Below, in pieces: positions 25,569 through 35,136 of a stretch of DNA of 64,000 nucleotides. Within the stretch, counting starts at the first letter, position 1. Each line of letters begins with the position of its first letter. Origin of the DNA: Cupriavidus pauculus (lineage in GTDB: Bacteria > Pseudomonadota > Gammaproteobacteria > Burkholderiales > Burkholderiaceae). Location of the stretch: the NCBI RefSeq assembly GCF_008693385.1, contig NZ_CP044066.1, positions 62,001 through 126,000 on the forward strand. The letters run 5' to 3'. Made by a program: the position numbers and the translations under genes. Under the pieces are notes generated by a model. The model saw nothing but the letters and a program-made list of their open reading frames with translations. It did not search any database and was not told the origin of the DNA.

Positions 25569-26684
25569 ATGAAGATGAACGACGCCTTCCTCGCCTCAAT
25601 GCGCGAGGCCATGCACCTGCTGAAAACGGCAGGCCCGATGGAGGCGACGACTGCAATCCAGCGCGCGCTCGGCCACCACTCGACCGATCTCGGCCTCGGC
25701 AAGCACAGCGCACCGATGCCTGCGCAAATCGTGGAGTCGCTGTTGACTGACGAGAGGCCGCAGTTGGACAAGGCAGAACCCGTGACGACCGTCGTTGAAC
25801 CGAGTGTCCCTCCACACGCGGTCGCTACTGGGCATTTTTCCCAACACAACTTTGCCAACCAGGCCGGGCAGCGCTCATACAAGGTGTACGTGCCGGCGGC
25901 CGACGCTCGGGCGGAGCCAATGCCGCTCGTCGTTATGCTCCATGGATGTACACAGGACGCCAACGACTTTGCCGCCGGTACCCGTATGAACAACCTTGCG
26001 GACGATCTTGGCTTTGTGGTGGTGTATCCGATTCAATCTCCCGCCGCCAATACCTCGAAATGCTGGAACTGGTTTCGCCCAGGTGATCAACGAGCGGATC
26101 AGGGAGAGCCTTCCATCATTGCTGGTATCACGCGTGAGGTTATGGCGGCTCACCGTATCGATAGAAGTCGGGTATATGTGGCCGGGCTTTCCGCCGGTGG
26201 CGCAATGGCAGCTGTGATGGTCCACACCTATCCAGATCTCTTCGCGGCAGGAGGCGTTCACTCAGGGCTTCCGGCCGGAAGCGCGCACGACCTACCCTCT
26301 GCGCTAGCTGCGATGAACGGCGGCAAAGGAGTTGGACCTTCAAAGCGAGGCGTGGCTCAACCAGTGAAGGCGGTACGTCCCCTGATCGTCTTCCATGGCG
26401 ATGCAGATCACACGGTGCATCCGTCGAACGGGGCAAGGCTGATGGAGCCGTATCAACAAGGACAGCCCAAGGACACGGAAAGGAACAGGGCCACAACCGG
26501 CCGCAGATATACCCGCGAGAAGATTAGCTCGGCGGGCGGTGTGGATGCCGAATACTGGCTGATCCATGGCGCCGGTCACGCGTGGTCGGGGGGCGGCACT
26601 GACGGTTCCTACACTGACCCCAAGGGACCAGACGCCAGTGCGGAAATGCTGCGATTTTTCCTCGCGCATCCCTTGCCCCGCTGA
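25569..26684 (+). CDS. PHB depolymerase family esterase
   Basis: A 371-residue alpha/beta hydrolase of the short-chain polyhydroxyalkanoate depolymerase/esterase family. N-terminal helical segment MKMNDAFLASMREAMHLLK (about 1-70), then the catalytic domain: oxyanion His in VVMLHGCTQDANDF, nucleophile Ser in VYVAGLSAGGAMA (lipase box), Asp in VFHGDADHTV and His in GAGHAWSGG. No clear signal peptide, so an intracellular role or atypical export is possible. The start at 25569 follows TTGGAGAG; ATG at 25575 is an alternative. It follows the RHH gene and is convergent with the next CheB-CheR gene, only 15 bases away. Confidence 0.88.
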   Translation: MKMNDAFLASMREAMHLLKTAGPMEATTAIQRALGHHSTDLGLGKHSAPMPAQIVESLLTDERPQLDKAEPVTTVVEPSVPPHAVATGHFSQHNFANQAGQRSYKVYVPAADARAEPMPLVVMLHGCTQDANDFAAGTRMNNLADDLGFVVVYPIQSPAANTSKCWNWFRPGDQRADQGEPSIIAGITREVMAAHRIDRSRVYVAGLSAGGAMAAVMVHTYPDLFAAGGVHSGLPAGSAHDLPSALAAMNGGKGVGPSKRGVAQPVKAVRPLIVFHGDADHTVHPSNGARLMEPYQQGQPKDTERNRATTGRRYTREKISSAGGVDAEYWLIHGAGHAWSGGGTDGSYTDPKGPDASAEMLRFFLAHPLPR

Positions 26685-26699
26685 TATCTGCTTTAACCG

Positions 26700-29600
26700 C
26701 TATTGACGACCGCGGCTGATCAATGCGTTTAGCTTTTGATAATCCGCGGGTTTGACCATGTAGTGGTCGATTGCGCCCTGCCTGTGGTGTCCGGTCGCAG
26801 GAAGGCCATAGCCGCTCAGTGCAACCACGAGCACGCTGGTTTGTTCCGGCATTTCGCGGATCCGGCGCGCCACTTCATAGCCGTCCATATCAGGCAGACC
26901 AATATCGAGCAAGATCACTTCCGGACGGAACTCTTCTACCGACGCAAGAGCCGCAGTTCCATCGGCGGCAACACGTACCTCGTGCCCATCCAGGAGCAAA
27001 AGAGCGGCCGCGCTCTGCGCGGCATCATTGTTATCATCCACCAGCAATATTCGGCGACTCGTAGGTTCGCTCGCTGGCTCAACGGGATTCGAATGGCGAT
27101 CGGCCAATGTTCCGTGGGGCAACACAGGTAATCGTACGACAAACGTGCTGCCTTGGTTCAGCCCTGGGCTCGTCGCATGGACGGTGCCACCGTGCAGTTC
27201 AACTAGCTTGCGCACCAGCGCGAGTCCGAGCCCCAAGCCCGACTGTCTCCGATCCGCAGGCGAGTCCGCCTGTACGAAAATGTCAAAAATCGGTGAAAGA
27301 AGCTCTTTCTTCATTCCGATACCGTCATCGGTCAGCGTGATAACCGCCTCATCGCCCTGGCGCTCCAGCGTGAGGGCAATATGGCCGCCATCTGGGGTGT
27401 ACTTGATGGCGTTTGCCAGCAGATTGCTAACAATCTGCTCGAGCCGTAGAGGATCTCCTTTGACAATCAGCGAGCCCGGCGGCAGCCTAAGGGTCAGCTC
27501 ATGCCGTTGCAGATCCGCAAGCGGACGAAGGGTCTGGATTGCGTGTCGCACAGGTTCCGCTAGATCTATCTGGACAGACCTAACGACGATCACGCCGCGG
27601 GTGATTCGCGAGACATCGAGAAGGTCGTCGACGAGGCCGATCTCGTGGTCCAGTTGTCGCTGCACCGATTCTTGCACCTGCCGAACGGTCACGGCGTCGG
27701 CGGTACCGCGCTGCCAGACAAGTAGCCCGCTGCGAATTGCGGCAAGTGGATTGCGCAACTCGTGTCCAAGCATAGCCAGGAATTCATCTTTCTGACGATC
27801 GGCTTCTTGCAGCCGGGCAAAATCCGCTCGCTGCCTGGTGACATCTTCAATCGTCAGGAGAACCGAGCCCTGCCCTGACCAGTCCAACCTGCGCGCATTT
27901 AGTCGCATGGTGCGCAGGCCGATTCGCGGGAAAGCGTGAACGATCTCGTAATCGCGAACCGCGGAATGTCGGGGAAGTACATTCTCGAGCAGTTCGCGTA
28001 GCGCCGGAATATCCCACTGGCCGTTACCCAGTGCGTATAGCCGGGAGCCCGCAGTGCTCTCAACAGTCGTGGCGAACATCTGGTAGAAAGCCGCGTTGGC
28101 TCGCTTTACGCGAAGGCCCCCATCGAGCACGAGGATCGGCTGTGCCGTCGTCTCGATGATACCCTCCGCAAAGTCTCTGGCCCCGGCGACATCGGTGTGC
28201 AGATCCTTGAGCTCTCGCACCCGATAGCGCAGTTCCTCATTGGTGGTCGAGAGTTCTTCATTGATCGACTGGAGCTCTTCCTTCGCCGTCTCCAGCTCCT
28301 CGTTCGTGCTGCGGAACTCCTCGTTGCTAGATAGCAGTTCTTCCTCGCTGGACTTGAGTTCCTCGCGGGCGCTCTCGTGCTCTTCCAGCGCCGCTCTGAG
28401 ACGCTCACGGGTTGCGGCAAGCTCGCTTGTCAGCCGGGCGATCTCCTCATCTTTGCCCCCGCGGGTACGGGCGTATTGCGGCCCAACACGCTGCTGCAGT
28501 AACTGTAGGATCAACGCCCTGAGAGGTGCATCTGCAAATCCTCTTTGCGTGACCGGAGGGTAGATGTGTCCCTCGAAAAAGACCAGGAACCAGCGCGAAT
28601 CAGTGCCCGATAGCTTTACGGGACGCACTTCAATGCTGGCCGCACAGTCGCTGCCAGCAAGATTGGCCCGCAATCCTGTCCGACGAGCCGGCGCACCGCT
28701 CTGGCGTACTCTATTGATCGCTTCCGTAACGGCCAGAAAAATCTCCGGCCTAGCGAGTTTTTGAAGGTTCATGCTCGGAGGACCTTCCGGATTAGATAGC
28801 CACCCACTTGTATCGCCGCGAAACATAAGGATATTGAGGTCGCTATCGCATACCACACCGGGGGGCGCGTAGCGACCGAGAGCCTGCCGGTCGGCCTCTG
28901 TGCGGAGTTGCGTTTCCTGCGTTTGTTCACGAGTGGAAGTTCCATGTCGATTTGCTCCGCCATGGGGTCGGGCTGCGATTGTGTCCGGCAACGACGGCTG
29001 AATAGTAGGTCGTGGTTTTCGGATGTAGACCTTGGAACTAGCGTCTTCCAGAACGCCAAAGTACTCGGAGAACGCTCCGACAGTTTCGGAAGGGCCGAGC
29101 ATCAAGACGCCTTCAGTGCGCAACGCATAATGAAAGAGAGGCAGCACGCGAGCTTGTAGCACCGGATCGAGGTAGATCAGCAGGTTCCTGCAACTCACCA
29201 GGCTCATGCGCGAAAACGGGGGATCCTCGGCGACGTTGTGACGCGCAAAGGTACACATGTCCCGTAAGGACTTGTCGATGCGGAAGTATTCGCCTTCGCG
29301 CACGAAATAGCGGCTCAGGCGCTCGGCCGAGACGTTGCGCGCAATATTTTCTATGTAGCGTCCGGTGCGAGCGGCTTCCAGCGCCTCAAGGCTGACGTCC
29401 GTGCCGAATATTTGTACTGAGGCTTCCGAAAGTTGGGGCCCAAGATACTCCGCCAGGCAAATGGCAAGCGAATAGACCTCTTCCCCGCTCGCGCATCCCG
29501 GCACCCAGATTCGAATGGGCCGGTTTGCGCCTGTCTCGCGGAGAATGCGGGGCAAAACGGTGTGTACCAGGGTGTCGAATGTCTTCGGGTCCCGAAAGAA

Positions 29601-30467
29601 CTCGGTTACGCGGACGAGTAGATCACGACCCAGCGCCAGCGCCTCGGCTGTATCCTCTTCAAGGACTGCACGATAGTCGGCTAGCGATGTCAATTGGCGC
29701 AAAGCCATACGACGCGCGAGTCTGCGCTCGACAGTACCGCGCTTGTAATGGGTGAAGTCGATCGTGCAGGCCGATCGTAAGAGCCAGAATATGCGCCGGA
29801 GGGCGGGGCCTCCCGAATCGGCTTCTAGGCTTGTACAAACATCATCTCCAACCCGCCGGATCGGGAGGGCTGTGATACGTCCGATCTCCGCCGCGATCTC
29901 TTGCGGCTTCATAACGAAGTCGACGCAACCAGTGGCAATGGCCGCCCGCGGCATGCTGGAGAATTTAGCGGATTCCTCGTCCTGCGCAAACGTAATTCCG
30001 CCCTCCCGCTGCAGCGCACGCAGGCCCAACGCGCCGTCCGAGCCTCCACCCGAAAGCACGACGCCGATGGCGTTCTGACCTTCATGCGCCGCCAGCGAGT
30101 CGAACAGATCGTCGATTGGCATCGGAGGGCCCAGCGTGTTGCCACCCGGCTCGAGGTGAATCTTCCAGCCATTCACGAACATTCGGGCGTTGGGCGGAAT
30201 TACGTAGACGCGATTGATCCCTAACTGCATTCCGTCAACCGCTTCGACCACCTCCATTTCCGTTCGCGTGGCCAGAATTCCGGGCAGCAAACTCTCGTGG
30301 GACGGGTCAAGATGCTGAACGATCAGGAACGCCGCACCAGTGTCGCCAGGAAGCGCGCCAAAAAAGTCGGACAGCGCCTCTAGTCCGCCAGCTGATGCGC
30401 CAATACCAACGAGCGGAATCGAGGAAGGCGTCGGTTCTGCAGAATCCGCGGACAGGCTAGTCGCCAT
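26700..30467 (-). CDS. CheB-CheR-PAS hybrid sensor histidine kinase with receiver
   Basis: A 1255-residue protein. CheB-type domain (about 15-200) with complete triad: Ser in GIGASAGGLEAL, His in VQHLDPSH (about 50), Asp in SGGGSDG (about 139). CheR-type domain (about 220-480) with RIWVPGCASGEEVYSLA (about 318-334) and CRNLLIYL. Coiled coil rich in Glu/Ser/Leu (about 670-752); PAS (about 776-873); HisKA with His in LGHELRNPLAAI (about 900); HATPase with NLLANAIKY, DDGIGM and GLGLGLALV; receiver (about 1140-1250) with LLVDDNNDAA and phospho-Asp in ILLDIGLPDMDG. All catalytic residues look intact. ATG at 30467 is preceded by AGAGGAC; a longer frame to 30521 is less likely. Confidence 0.9.
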   Translation of the reverse strand: MATSLSADSAEPTPSSIPLVGIGASAGGLEALSDFFGALPGDTGAAFLIVQHLDPSHESLLPGILATRTEMEVVEAVDGMQLGINRVYVIPPNARMFVNGWKIHLEPGGNTLGPPMPIDDLFDSLAAHEGQNAIGVVLSGGGSDGALGLRALQREGGITFAQDEESAKFSSMPRAAIATGCVDFVMKPQEIAAEIGRITALPIRRVGDDVCTSLEADSGGPALRRIFWLLRSACTIDFTHYKRGTVERRLARRMALRQLTSLADYRAVLEEDTAEALALGRDLLVRVTEFFRDPKTFDTLVHTVLPRILRETGANRPIRIWVPGCASGEEVYSLAICLAEYLGPQLSEASVQIFGTDVSLEALEAARTGRYIENIARNVSAERLSRYFVREGEYFRIDKSLRDMCTFARHNVAEDPPFSRMSLVSCRNLLIYLDPVLQARVLPLFHYALRTEGVLMLGPSETVGAFSEYFGVLEDASSKVYIRKPRPTIQPSLPDTIAARPHGGANRHGTSTREQTQETQLRTEADRQALGRYAPPGVVCDSDLNILMFRGDTSGWLSNPEGPPSMNLQKLARPEIFLAVTEAINRVRQSGAPARRTGLRANLAGSDCAASIEVRPVKLSGTDSRWFLVFFEGHIYPPVTQRGFADAPLRALILQLLQQRVGPQYARTRGGKDEEIARLTSELAATRERLRAALEEHESAREELKSSEEELLSSNEEFRSTNEELETAKEELQSINEELSTTNEELRYRVRELKDLHTDVAGARDFAEGIIETTAQPILVLDGGLRVKRANAAFYQMFATTVESTAGSRLYALGNGQWDIPALRELLENVLPRHSAVRDYEIVHAFPRIGLRTMRLNARRLDWSGQGSVLLTIEDVTRQRADFARLQEADRQKDEFLAMLGHELRNPLAAIRSGLLVWQRGTADAVTVRQVQESVQRQLDHEIGLVDDLLDVSRITRGVIVVRSVQIDLAEPVRHAIQTLRPLADLQRHELTLRLPPGSLIVKGDPLRLEQIVSNLLANAIKYTPDGGHIALTLERQGDEAVITLTDDGIGMKKELLSPIFDIFVQADSPADRRQSGLGLGLALVRKLVELHGGTVHATSPGLNQGSTFVVRLPVLPHGTLADRHSNPVEPASEPTSRRILLVDDNNDAAQSAAALLLLDGHEVRVAADGTAALASVEEFRPEVILLDIGLPDMDGYEVARRIREMPEQTSVLVVALSGYGLPATGHHRQGAIDHYMVKPADYQKLNALISRGRQ

Positions 30468-30785
30468 GAGTGTCCTCTGTGCCAGTACGATACCCACGCC
30501 ACCAATCACGTCTCGCCGCACTAAGGTCTTCCCTGATCATACGCCTCGGTTGTGGGCGCTGCCCCTGAGCTCCTCCCATTACTGCAAATTTGTACCCAAT
30601 TCGGCGACGCAATGTGCAATATCGAAAGACGAAAGTCGGCAAGCTCTGCGAGGTGGTCGCCTATGCGACGCTTATTGAGGGTTTCGACGCGGTTGGGATC
30701 ACCTTTCGAAAGCATGGCTGGCGGGCACGATGATTGCGCTTCAGTGAATGCCTTGCGTTTCGCAGGGCGATCACAGAGGTTCACA
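30468..30785. other. Divergent intergenic region
   Basis: About 320 bases between the divergent CheB-CheR kinase and the Mn catalase gene. It must hold both promoters; no clear consensus promoter or repeat could be assigned by eye. Confidence 0.4.
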
Positions 30786-31664
30786 ATGTTCATTCACAAC
30801 AAGCGTTTGCAGTACACCGTTCGTGTCTCACAGGCCGATCCGGGCCTCGCTAACCTGCTTCTCGAGCAGTTTGGCGGTCCTCAGGGGGAACTTGCTGCCG
30901 CCTGCAGGTACTTTACGCAGGCCTTGGCGGAGGAGGATCCGGGGAGAAAGGATATGTTGCTCGACATTGCCACCGAGGAACTAAGCCACCTTGAGATCGT
31001 GGGGTCAATCATTGCCATGCTCAACAGGGGCGCCAAAGGCGAACTTGCCGAAGGTGTGCAGAGCGAAGCGGATCTCTATCGATCCATGACCGGCGCAGGA
31101 AACGACAGTCATGTCACCCAGTTGCTGTTTGGCGGTGGCCCGGCGCTGGTGAATTCGGCTGGTGTTCCATGGACCGCTGCGTACATCGACAGTATCGGCG
31201 AACCCACGGCTGATCTACGCTCAAACATCGCTGCGGAATCGCGCGCCAAGATTGTCTATGAACGGCTGATGAACGTCACAACCGATCCCGGCATCAAGGA
31301 GGCACTCGGGTTTCTTATGACACGCGAGATCGCCCATCAGAAGTCGTTTGAGAAGGCGCTCTACTCGATTTCGCCGAACTTCCCGCCCGGAAAGCTTCCA
31401 GGCGATGCGCGGTTCGCGACGATCTATTACAACATGTCCAACGACGATCAACGTGGGCCGTGGAATAGCGACGAAACCTTCGCGTACGTGGAGGATCCGG
31501 AGCCGGCTGTCGATGGCGGGGATGGCACAGCTTCCGTCAAGCTTTCCGCGGATGAGCAAGAGGCTGTCATGCGCTTCGCCGCGCGCGGAAAGTCAGATCC
31601 CGAATCGGAACCGATGACTGGCGCAGAACTTGGCGCCGTCGGCGCGTTGGCAGAGCAGAAGTGA
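30786..31664 (+). CDS. Manganese catalase
   Basis: A 292-residue dimanganese catalase (converts hydrogen peroxide to water and oxygen), cytosolic. The ferritin-like fold has the expected ligands: Glu in GPQGELAAACRYF (about 35), Glu/His in ATEELSHLEIVG (about 66-69), Glu in AAESRAKIVYERL (about 148) and Glu/His in TREIAHQKSFEKAL (about 180-184). The N-terminus MFIHNKRLQYTVRVS is typical. The acidic C-terminal tail is family-like. ATG at 30786 was chosen over an upstream start at 30552. A frameshifted fragment of a second copy lies at the left window edge. Confidence 0.92.
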   Translation: MFIHNKRLQYTVRVSQADPGLANLLLEQFGGPQGELAAACRYFTQALAEEDPGRKDMLLDIATEELSHLEIVGSIIAMLNRGAKGELAEGVQSEADLYRSMTGAGNDSHVTQLLFGGGPALVNSAGVPWTAAYIDSIGEPTADLRSNIAAESRAKIVYERLMNVTTDPGIKEALGFLMTREIAHQKSFEKALYSISPNFPPGKLPGDARFATIYYNMSNDDQRGPWNSDETFAYVEDPEPAVDGGDGTASVKLSADEQEAVMRFAARGKSDPESEPMTGAELGAVGALAEQK

Positions 31665-31707
31665 TGGGCTCCATGTGGCCCTTCCTGAGCCATTGACTGG
31701 AAACACC

Positions 31708-31827
31708 ATGCATCTGTTCGAATCGGCATGCTGGCATTGGCATAGAACACCATTTCGAATGGGTCTCGGCCTGGGCGTGGTCGTCGCAGGTGCGCTTGCC
31801 CTCTGCAGCCGTTGTTTCGCCGGATAG
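31708..31827 (+). CDS. Tiny single-helix membrane protein
   Basis: A 39-residue frame starting MHLFESACWHWHRTPFRMGL and followed by a Gly/Val/Ala-rich helix (GLGVVVAGALALCSRC), which would be one membrane segment. The ATG lies 43 bases after the catalase stop. The ribosome site is weak. It could be a real small gene cotranscribed with the catalase, or chance. Confidence 0.4.
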   Translation: MHLFESACWHWHRTPFRMGLGLGVVVAGALALCSRCFAG

Positions 31828-32030
31828 TATCCCCGGACTCGAAAACATCCTGAGGCGCATTCTCTCCCCCGCCGGACGTAGGCCTTTTTAACTGTCGAGT
31901 AGTACAGACAGTCCCGAATCACGCGAGACCTCAGTAGGTCAGCTTCACTGCCACTGGCAGCACGTCCGGCACGCCGGCGACGTCTACGGAAGCCAGGGCA
32001 AAAATCTCTACCAACCCACAAGGATCCTTC

Positions 32031-32495
32031 ATGGATAAATCGAAGATACCGGCCGAACAACGAGCCGTCCTCGGCATGCTTGCAGACGACCATCGTGCGG
32101 TTAGAAAACTGTTCAAGCAATTCAATAGCACCGGCAATGACAAGGAAAGACAGTCGATCGCGGCAGAGACATGCCGTCAGTTGACTGTACATGCACGGAT
32201 CGAAGAAGAGATCTTCTACCCCGGACTCCAAGGCCAGTCCGATAAGATTGATGCCATGCTGGATGAGGCGGAAGTCGAGCATGGCGTGGCTAAAAATCTT
32301 GTCTCCGCGATCGAATCGGGTGAGTCCGACATGCTGGAAGCCAACTACACCGTGCTTACCGAATACGTTGGCCATCACGTCGAGGAGGAGGAAGGCGAAC
32401 TGTTCCAGGCGGTGATCAAGGCGAAGATCGATTTGCGCGAGATGGCCGCACAGCTTGAGCAACGTAAGCTCGCGCTGATGGGCGAAGTCGCTTGA
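32031..32495 (+). CDS. Hemerythrin HHE domain protein
   Basis: A 154-residue four-helix hemerythrin-like protein with a candidate non-heme diiron site: His in LADDHRAVRKLFKQF (about 21), His in TVHARIEEEIFYP (about 55), His in AEVEHGVAKNLV (about 83) and His pair in YVGHHVEEEEGELF (about 114). Family members bind oxygen or NO, or store or repair iron under stress. It follows the Mn catalase on the same strand and is followed by a terminator at 32601, so it may end a stress transcript. Confidence 0.9.
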   Translation: MDKSKIPAEQRAVLGMLADDHRAVRKLFKQFNSTGNDKERQSIAAETCRQLTVHARIEEEIFYPGLQGQSDKIDAMLDEAEVEHGVAKNLVSAIESGESDMLEANYTVLTEYVGHHVEEEEGELFQAVIKAKIDLREMAAQLEQRKLALMGEVA

Positions 32496-32600
32496 TATTT
32501 CCCGAATTGGGTAGCCGACGGACGCCGCAACTGATCGCGCTGGACAAGCTTCTCAAGCCCTGAGGGCTGCGAGCTGCCGGCTCGATATCCGTTTACTTTT

Positions 32601-32625
32601 GCTCGCCCAGTAGCGGGCTTTTTTT
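32601..32625 (+). terminator. Intrinsic terminator after hemerythrin gene
   Basis: GCTCGC, loop CCAGTA, GCGGGC, then seven T on the plus strand. It lies about 105 bases after the hemerythrin stop and ahead of the dehydrogenase gene. Confidence 0.7.
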
Positions 32626-32722
32626 GTCTTCGGCCAGGGAGATGTGCGCCGTCGCTAGGTGGTGGAACGACTGTTGCGTTGAGAGGTAAGTCCCAGCATG
32701 GGGCGACACCGAGGAGACTGAC

Positions 32723-33892
32723 ATGAGGGCACTCTGCTGGCATGGAAAGCATGATGTTCGCTGTGACACGGTTCCCGATCCGGGCATCGAGCATCCGCGG
32801 GATGCGATCGTGAAGGTGACAAACTGTGCGATCTGCGGTTCGGACCTCCATTTGTTCAATGGATTCATTCCCGGCATGGAGAGCGGTGACATCCTCGGCC
32901 ATGAGTTCATGGACGAGGTTGTGGATGTAGGCGCGGAGAACCATCGCCTGAAGGTTGGTGATCGCGTGGTCGTCCCGTTCACCATCATTTGTGGGGAGTG
33001 CGATCAGTGCCGCCGCGGCAATTTTTCCCTGTGCGAACGGACCAATCGCAATAAAGATACCGCTGATAAGGCCTTCGGGCACACAGCGGCCGGTCTGTTT
33101 GGCTATACCCATCTCACTGGCGGGTATTCAGGTGTCAGGCTGAGTACGTGCGCGTGCCCTACGCCGATGTCGCAACTGTCGTAATTCCGGAGGGCATCAT
33201 CGATGAGTCAGTGCTTCTTCTCGGCGACATCCTTCCCACGGCCTGGCAGGCCGCTAAGCAGTGCGATATCCAGCCGGGAGAATTGGTAGCGGTATGGGGT
33301 GCCGGCCCCGTCGGGCAGTTCGCGGCGCTGAGTGCGTTGATGCTCAACGCAGGTCGGGTGATCGTGATTGACCGCGTCCCCGAGCGTCTGGCAATGGCCG
33401 AGCAAATCGGCGCCACTGCATTGAACTTCGATCATGTCAACGTGGTGGATGCACTCAACGAACAGACGGGCGGTAAGGGCCCAGATAAGTGCATTGATGC
33501 GGTCGGGCTGGAGGCGCATACGTCCGCCTCCATGGATTCCATGTATGACCGTGTGAAGCAGGCACTGATGCTGGAATCGGACCGCCCGCACGTCCTACGC
33601 GAAATGGCATACGTCTGTCGGCCAGGAGGAGTACTGTCGATTCCGGGCGTGTACGGCGGAATGGTCGACAAATTCCCTATGGGCGCGATCATGAACAAGG
33701 GGCTAACGATACGAACAGGTCAGACCCAAGTGAACCGCTGGACCGACGACTTGTTACGCAGGATTGTCGAAGGGGAGATCGACCCGTCGTTTGTCATCAC
33801 GCATCGGATAGCGCTCGAGCAGGGAACCAGAGATGTATAAGACGTTCCGCGACAAGAAAGATGGTTGCATTAAGGCGGTTATTTCGATGTAG
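32723..33892 (+). pseudogene. Zinc-dependent alcohol dehydrogenase with two frameshifts
   Basis: The full reading gives a medium-chain zinc dehydrogenase of the glutathione-independent formaldehyde dehydrogenase-like type: [20 protein letters not shown], catalytic zinc Cys/His in [11 protein letters not shown] and [12 protein letters not shown], structural zinc cysteines in [15 protein letters not shown], and the NAD site VWGAGPVGQFAA. One base is missing near 33131-33136 (GGYSG then [12 protein letters not shown] in the next frame) and one extra base is present near 33824-33826 (ALEQG then PEMYKTFRDKKDGCIK). Each break alone would stop translation. Either a young pseudogene or sequencing errors. 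The ATG follows GAGGAG. It precedes the glycosyltransferase gene. Confidence 0.85.
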
Positions 33893-34056
33893 CTGGCGTT
33901 CAAGGCCGCCGGGGAAGCAATTCCCCCCTCGGTAGCCTACTGTAGTAGTAGCCGTCTCGTTCTTCTGAGCGACGTTCGTTGTCTAATCGTTTCATCACCC
34001 AGGCTCTGTCATGGATACCTTGCCTGCGTTATTACAACCAGACCAAGGGAGTTGCC

Positions 34057-35136
34057 ATGAGAATTGCACAGATCGCGCCCCTCGCTGAGCGCTGCCCCCC
34101 CAGCCTCTATGGCGGGACGGAGCGGATTGTTTCCTATCTGACGGAAGAGTTGGTTAGGCAAGGCCACGAAGTGACATTGTTCGCTAGCGGGGACTCTATT
34201 ACCCACGCGGCACTCGTTTCGAGTTGTGATGTTGCGCTGCGACTGGGTGTTCGAATGCGAGACCCGCTGCCGTATTACATGATGATGCTCGATGAGGTAG
34301 CCGCTAGAGCCGGGGACTTCGACATACTTCACTTCCACATCGACATGACGCATTACCCGTTGATGCGGCAGGTGCCTGCTGGGTTTGTCACGACCCTGCA
34401 TGGACGTCTTGACCTCCCGGACATTTCGCCCTTCTACGCTCACTTTCCGAACTTCCCATTGGTGTCCGTGTCCACCGCGCAGCGTTCGCCGATGCCGGCG
34501 GTGAATTGGGCCGGCACTGTTCTCCACGGCATCCCGGGTGCGCTGCTGGCGTACCGTGCAAAACCCGCCGGTGGCTACCTTGCGTTTCTAGGCCGCATCT
34601 CGCCGGAGAAGCGCCCTGATCATGCTATCGCCATCGCGGCGAAAGCCGGTCTTCCCCTCAAGATTGCCGCAAAGATCGACGAAGTAGACCGCGCCTATTG
34701 GGAGAGCACCATTCAGCCGCTGTTGGCGGCGTATCCCCAGGCGGAATACATCGGTGAGATCAACGAGCACGAGAAAGCAGAGTTTCTAGGGAATGCTTCT
34801 GCCCTGCTCTTCCCGATTGCCTGGCCAGAGCCCTTCGGACTGGTAATGATCGAGGCGATGGCGTGCGGCACACCGGTGATCGCGTTCGACTGCGGCTCTG
34901 TCTGCGAGGTCGTTGATCCCGGTGTAACTGGCTATATCGTCCGGACAGTCGAGGAGGCAGTTGCCGCCGTGCGAAAGATTCCAGACCTCCCGCGCGCAGC
35001 TGTCCGATCGGCGTTCGAGGCCCGTTTCACTGTCGAGCGGATGGCTCGCGATTACGTTCGAATCTATCGGCAATTGTCACTATCCGATACCAGCGATGCG
35101 CCGCGCGATGCGCCCGATGAACTCGTGCTCGCCTAA
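34057..35136 (+). CDS. GT4-type glycosyltransferase
   Basis: A 359-residue glycosyltransferase of the GT-B fold. N-terminus MRIAQIAPLAERCPPSLYGG with GGTERIVSYLTEELVRQGHE is typical of GT4 enzymes; the C-terminal half has LGRISPEKRPDHAIAIA, the catalytic/donor-binding Glu region PIAWPEPFGLVMIEAMACG, and GTPVIAFDCGSVCEVVDPG. The ATG at 34057 has AGGGAG before it. It overlaps the next gene by one base (TAATG), so the two are translationally coupled. Sugar donor and acceptor are unknown; pairing with a debranching-type glucosidase suggests alpha-glucan or trehalose-type metabolism (inference). Confidence 0.9.
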   Translation: MRIAQIAPLAERCPPSLYGGTERIVSYLTEELVRQGHEVTLFASGDSITHAALVSSCDVALRLGVRMRDPLPYYMMMLDEVAARAGDFDILHFHIDMTHYPLMRQVPAGFVTTLHGRLDLPDISPFYAHFPNFPLVSVSTAQRSPMPAVNWAGTVLHGIPGALLAYRAKPAGGYLAFLGRISPEKRPDHAIAIAAKAGLPLKIAAKIDEVDRAYWESTIQPLLAAYPQAEYIGEINEHEKAEFLGNASALLFPIAWPEPFGLVMIEAMACGTPVIAFDCGSVCEVVDPGVTGYIVRTVEEAVAAVRKIPDLPRAAVRSAFEARFTVERMARDYVRIYRQLSLSDTSDAPRDAPDELVLA

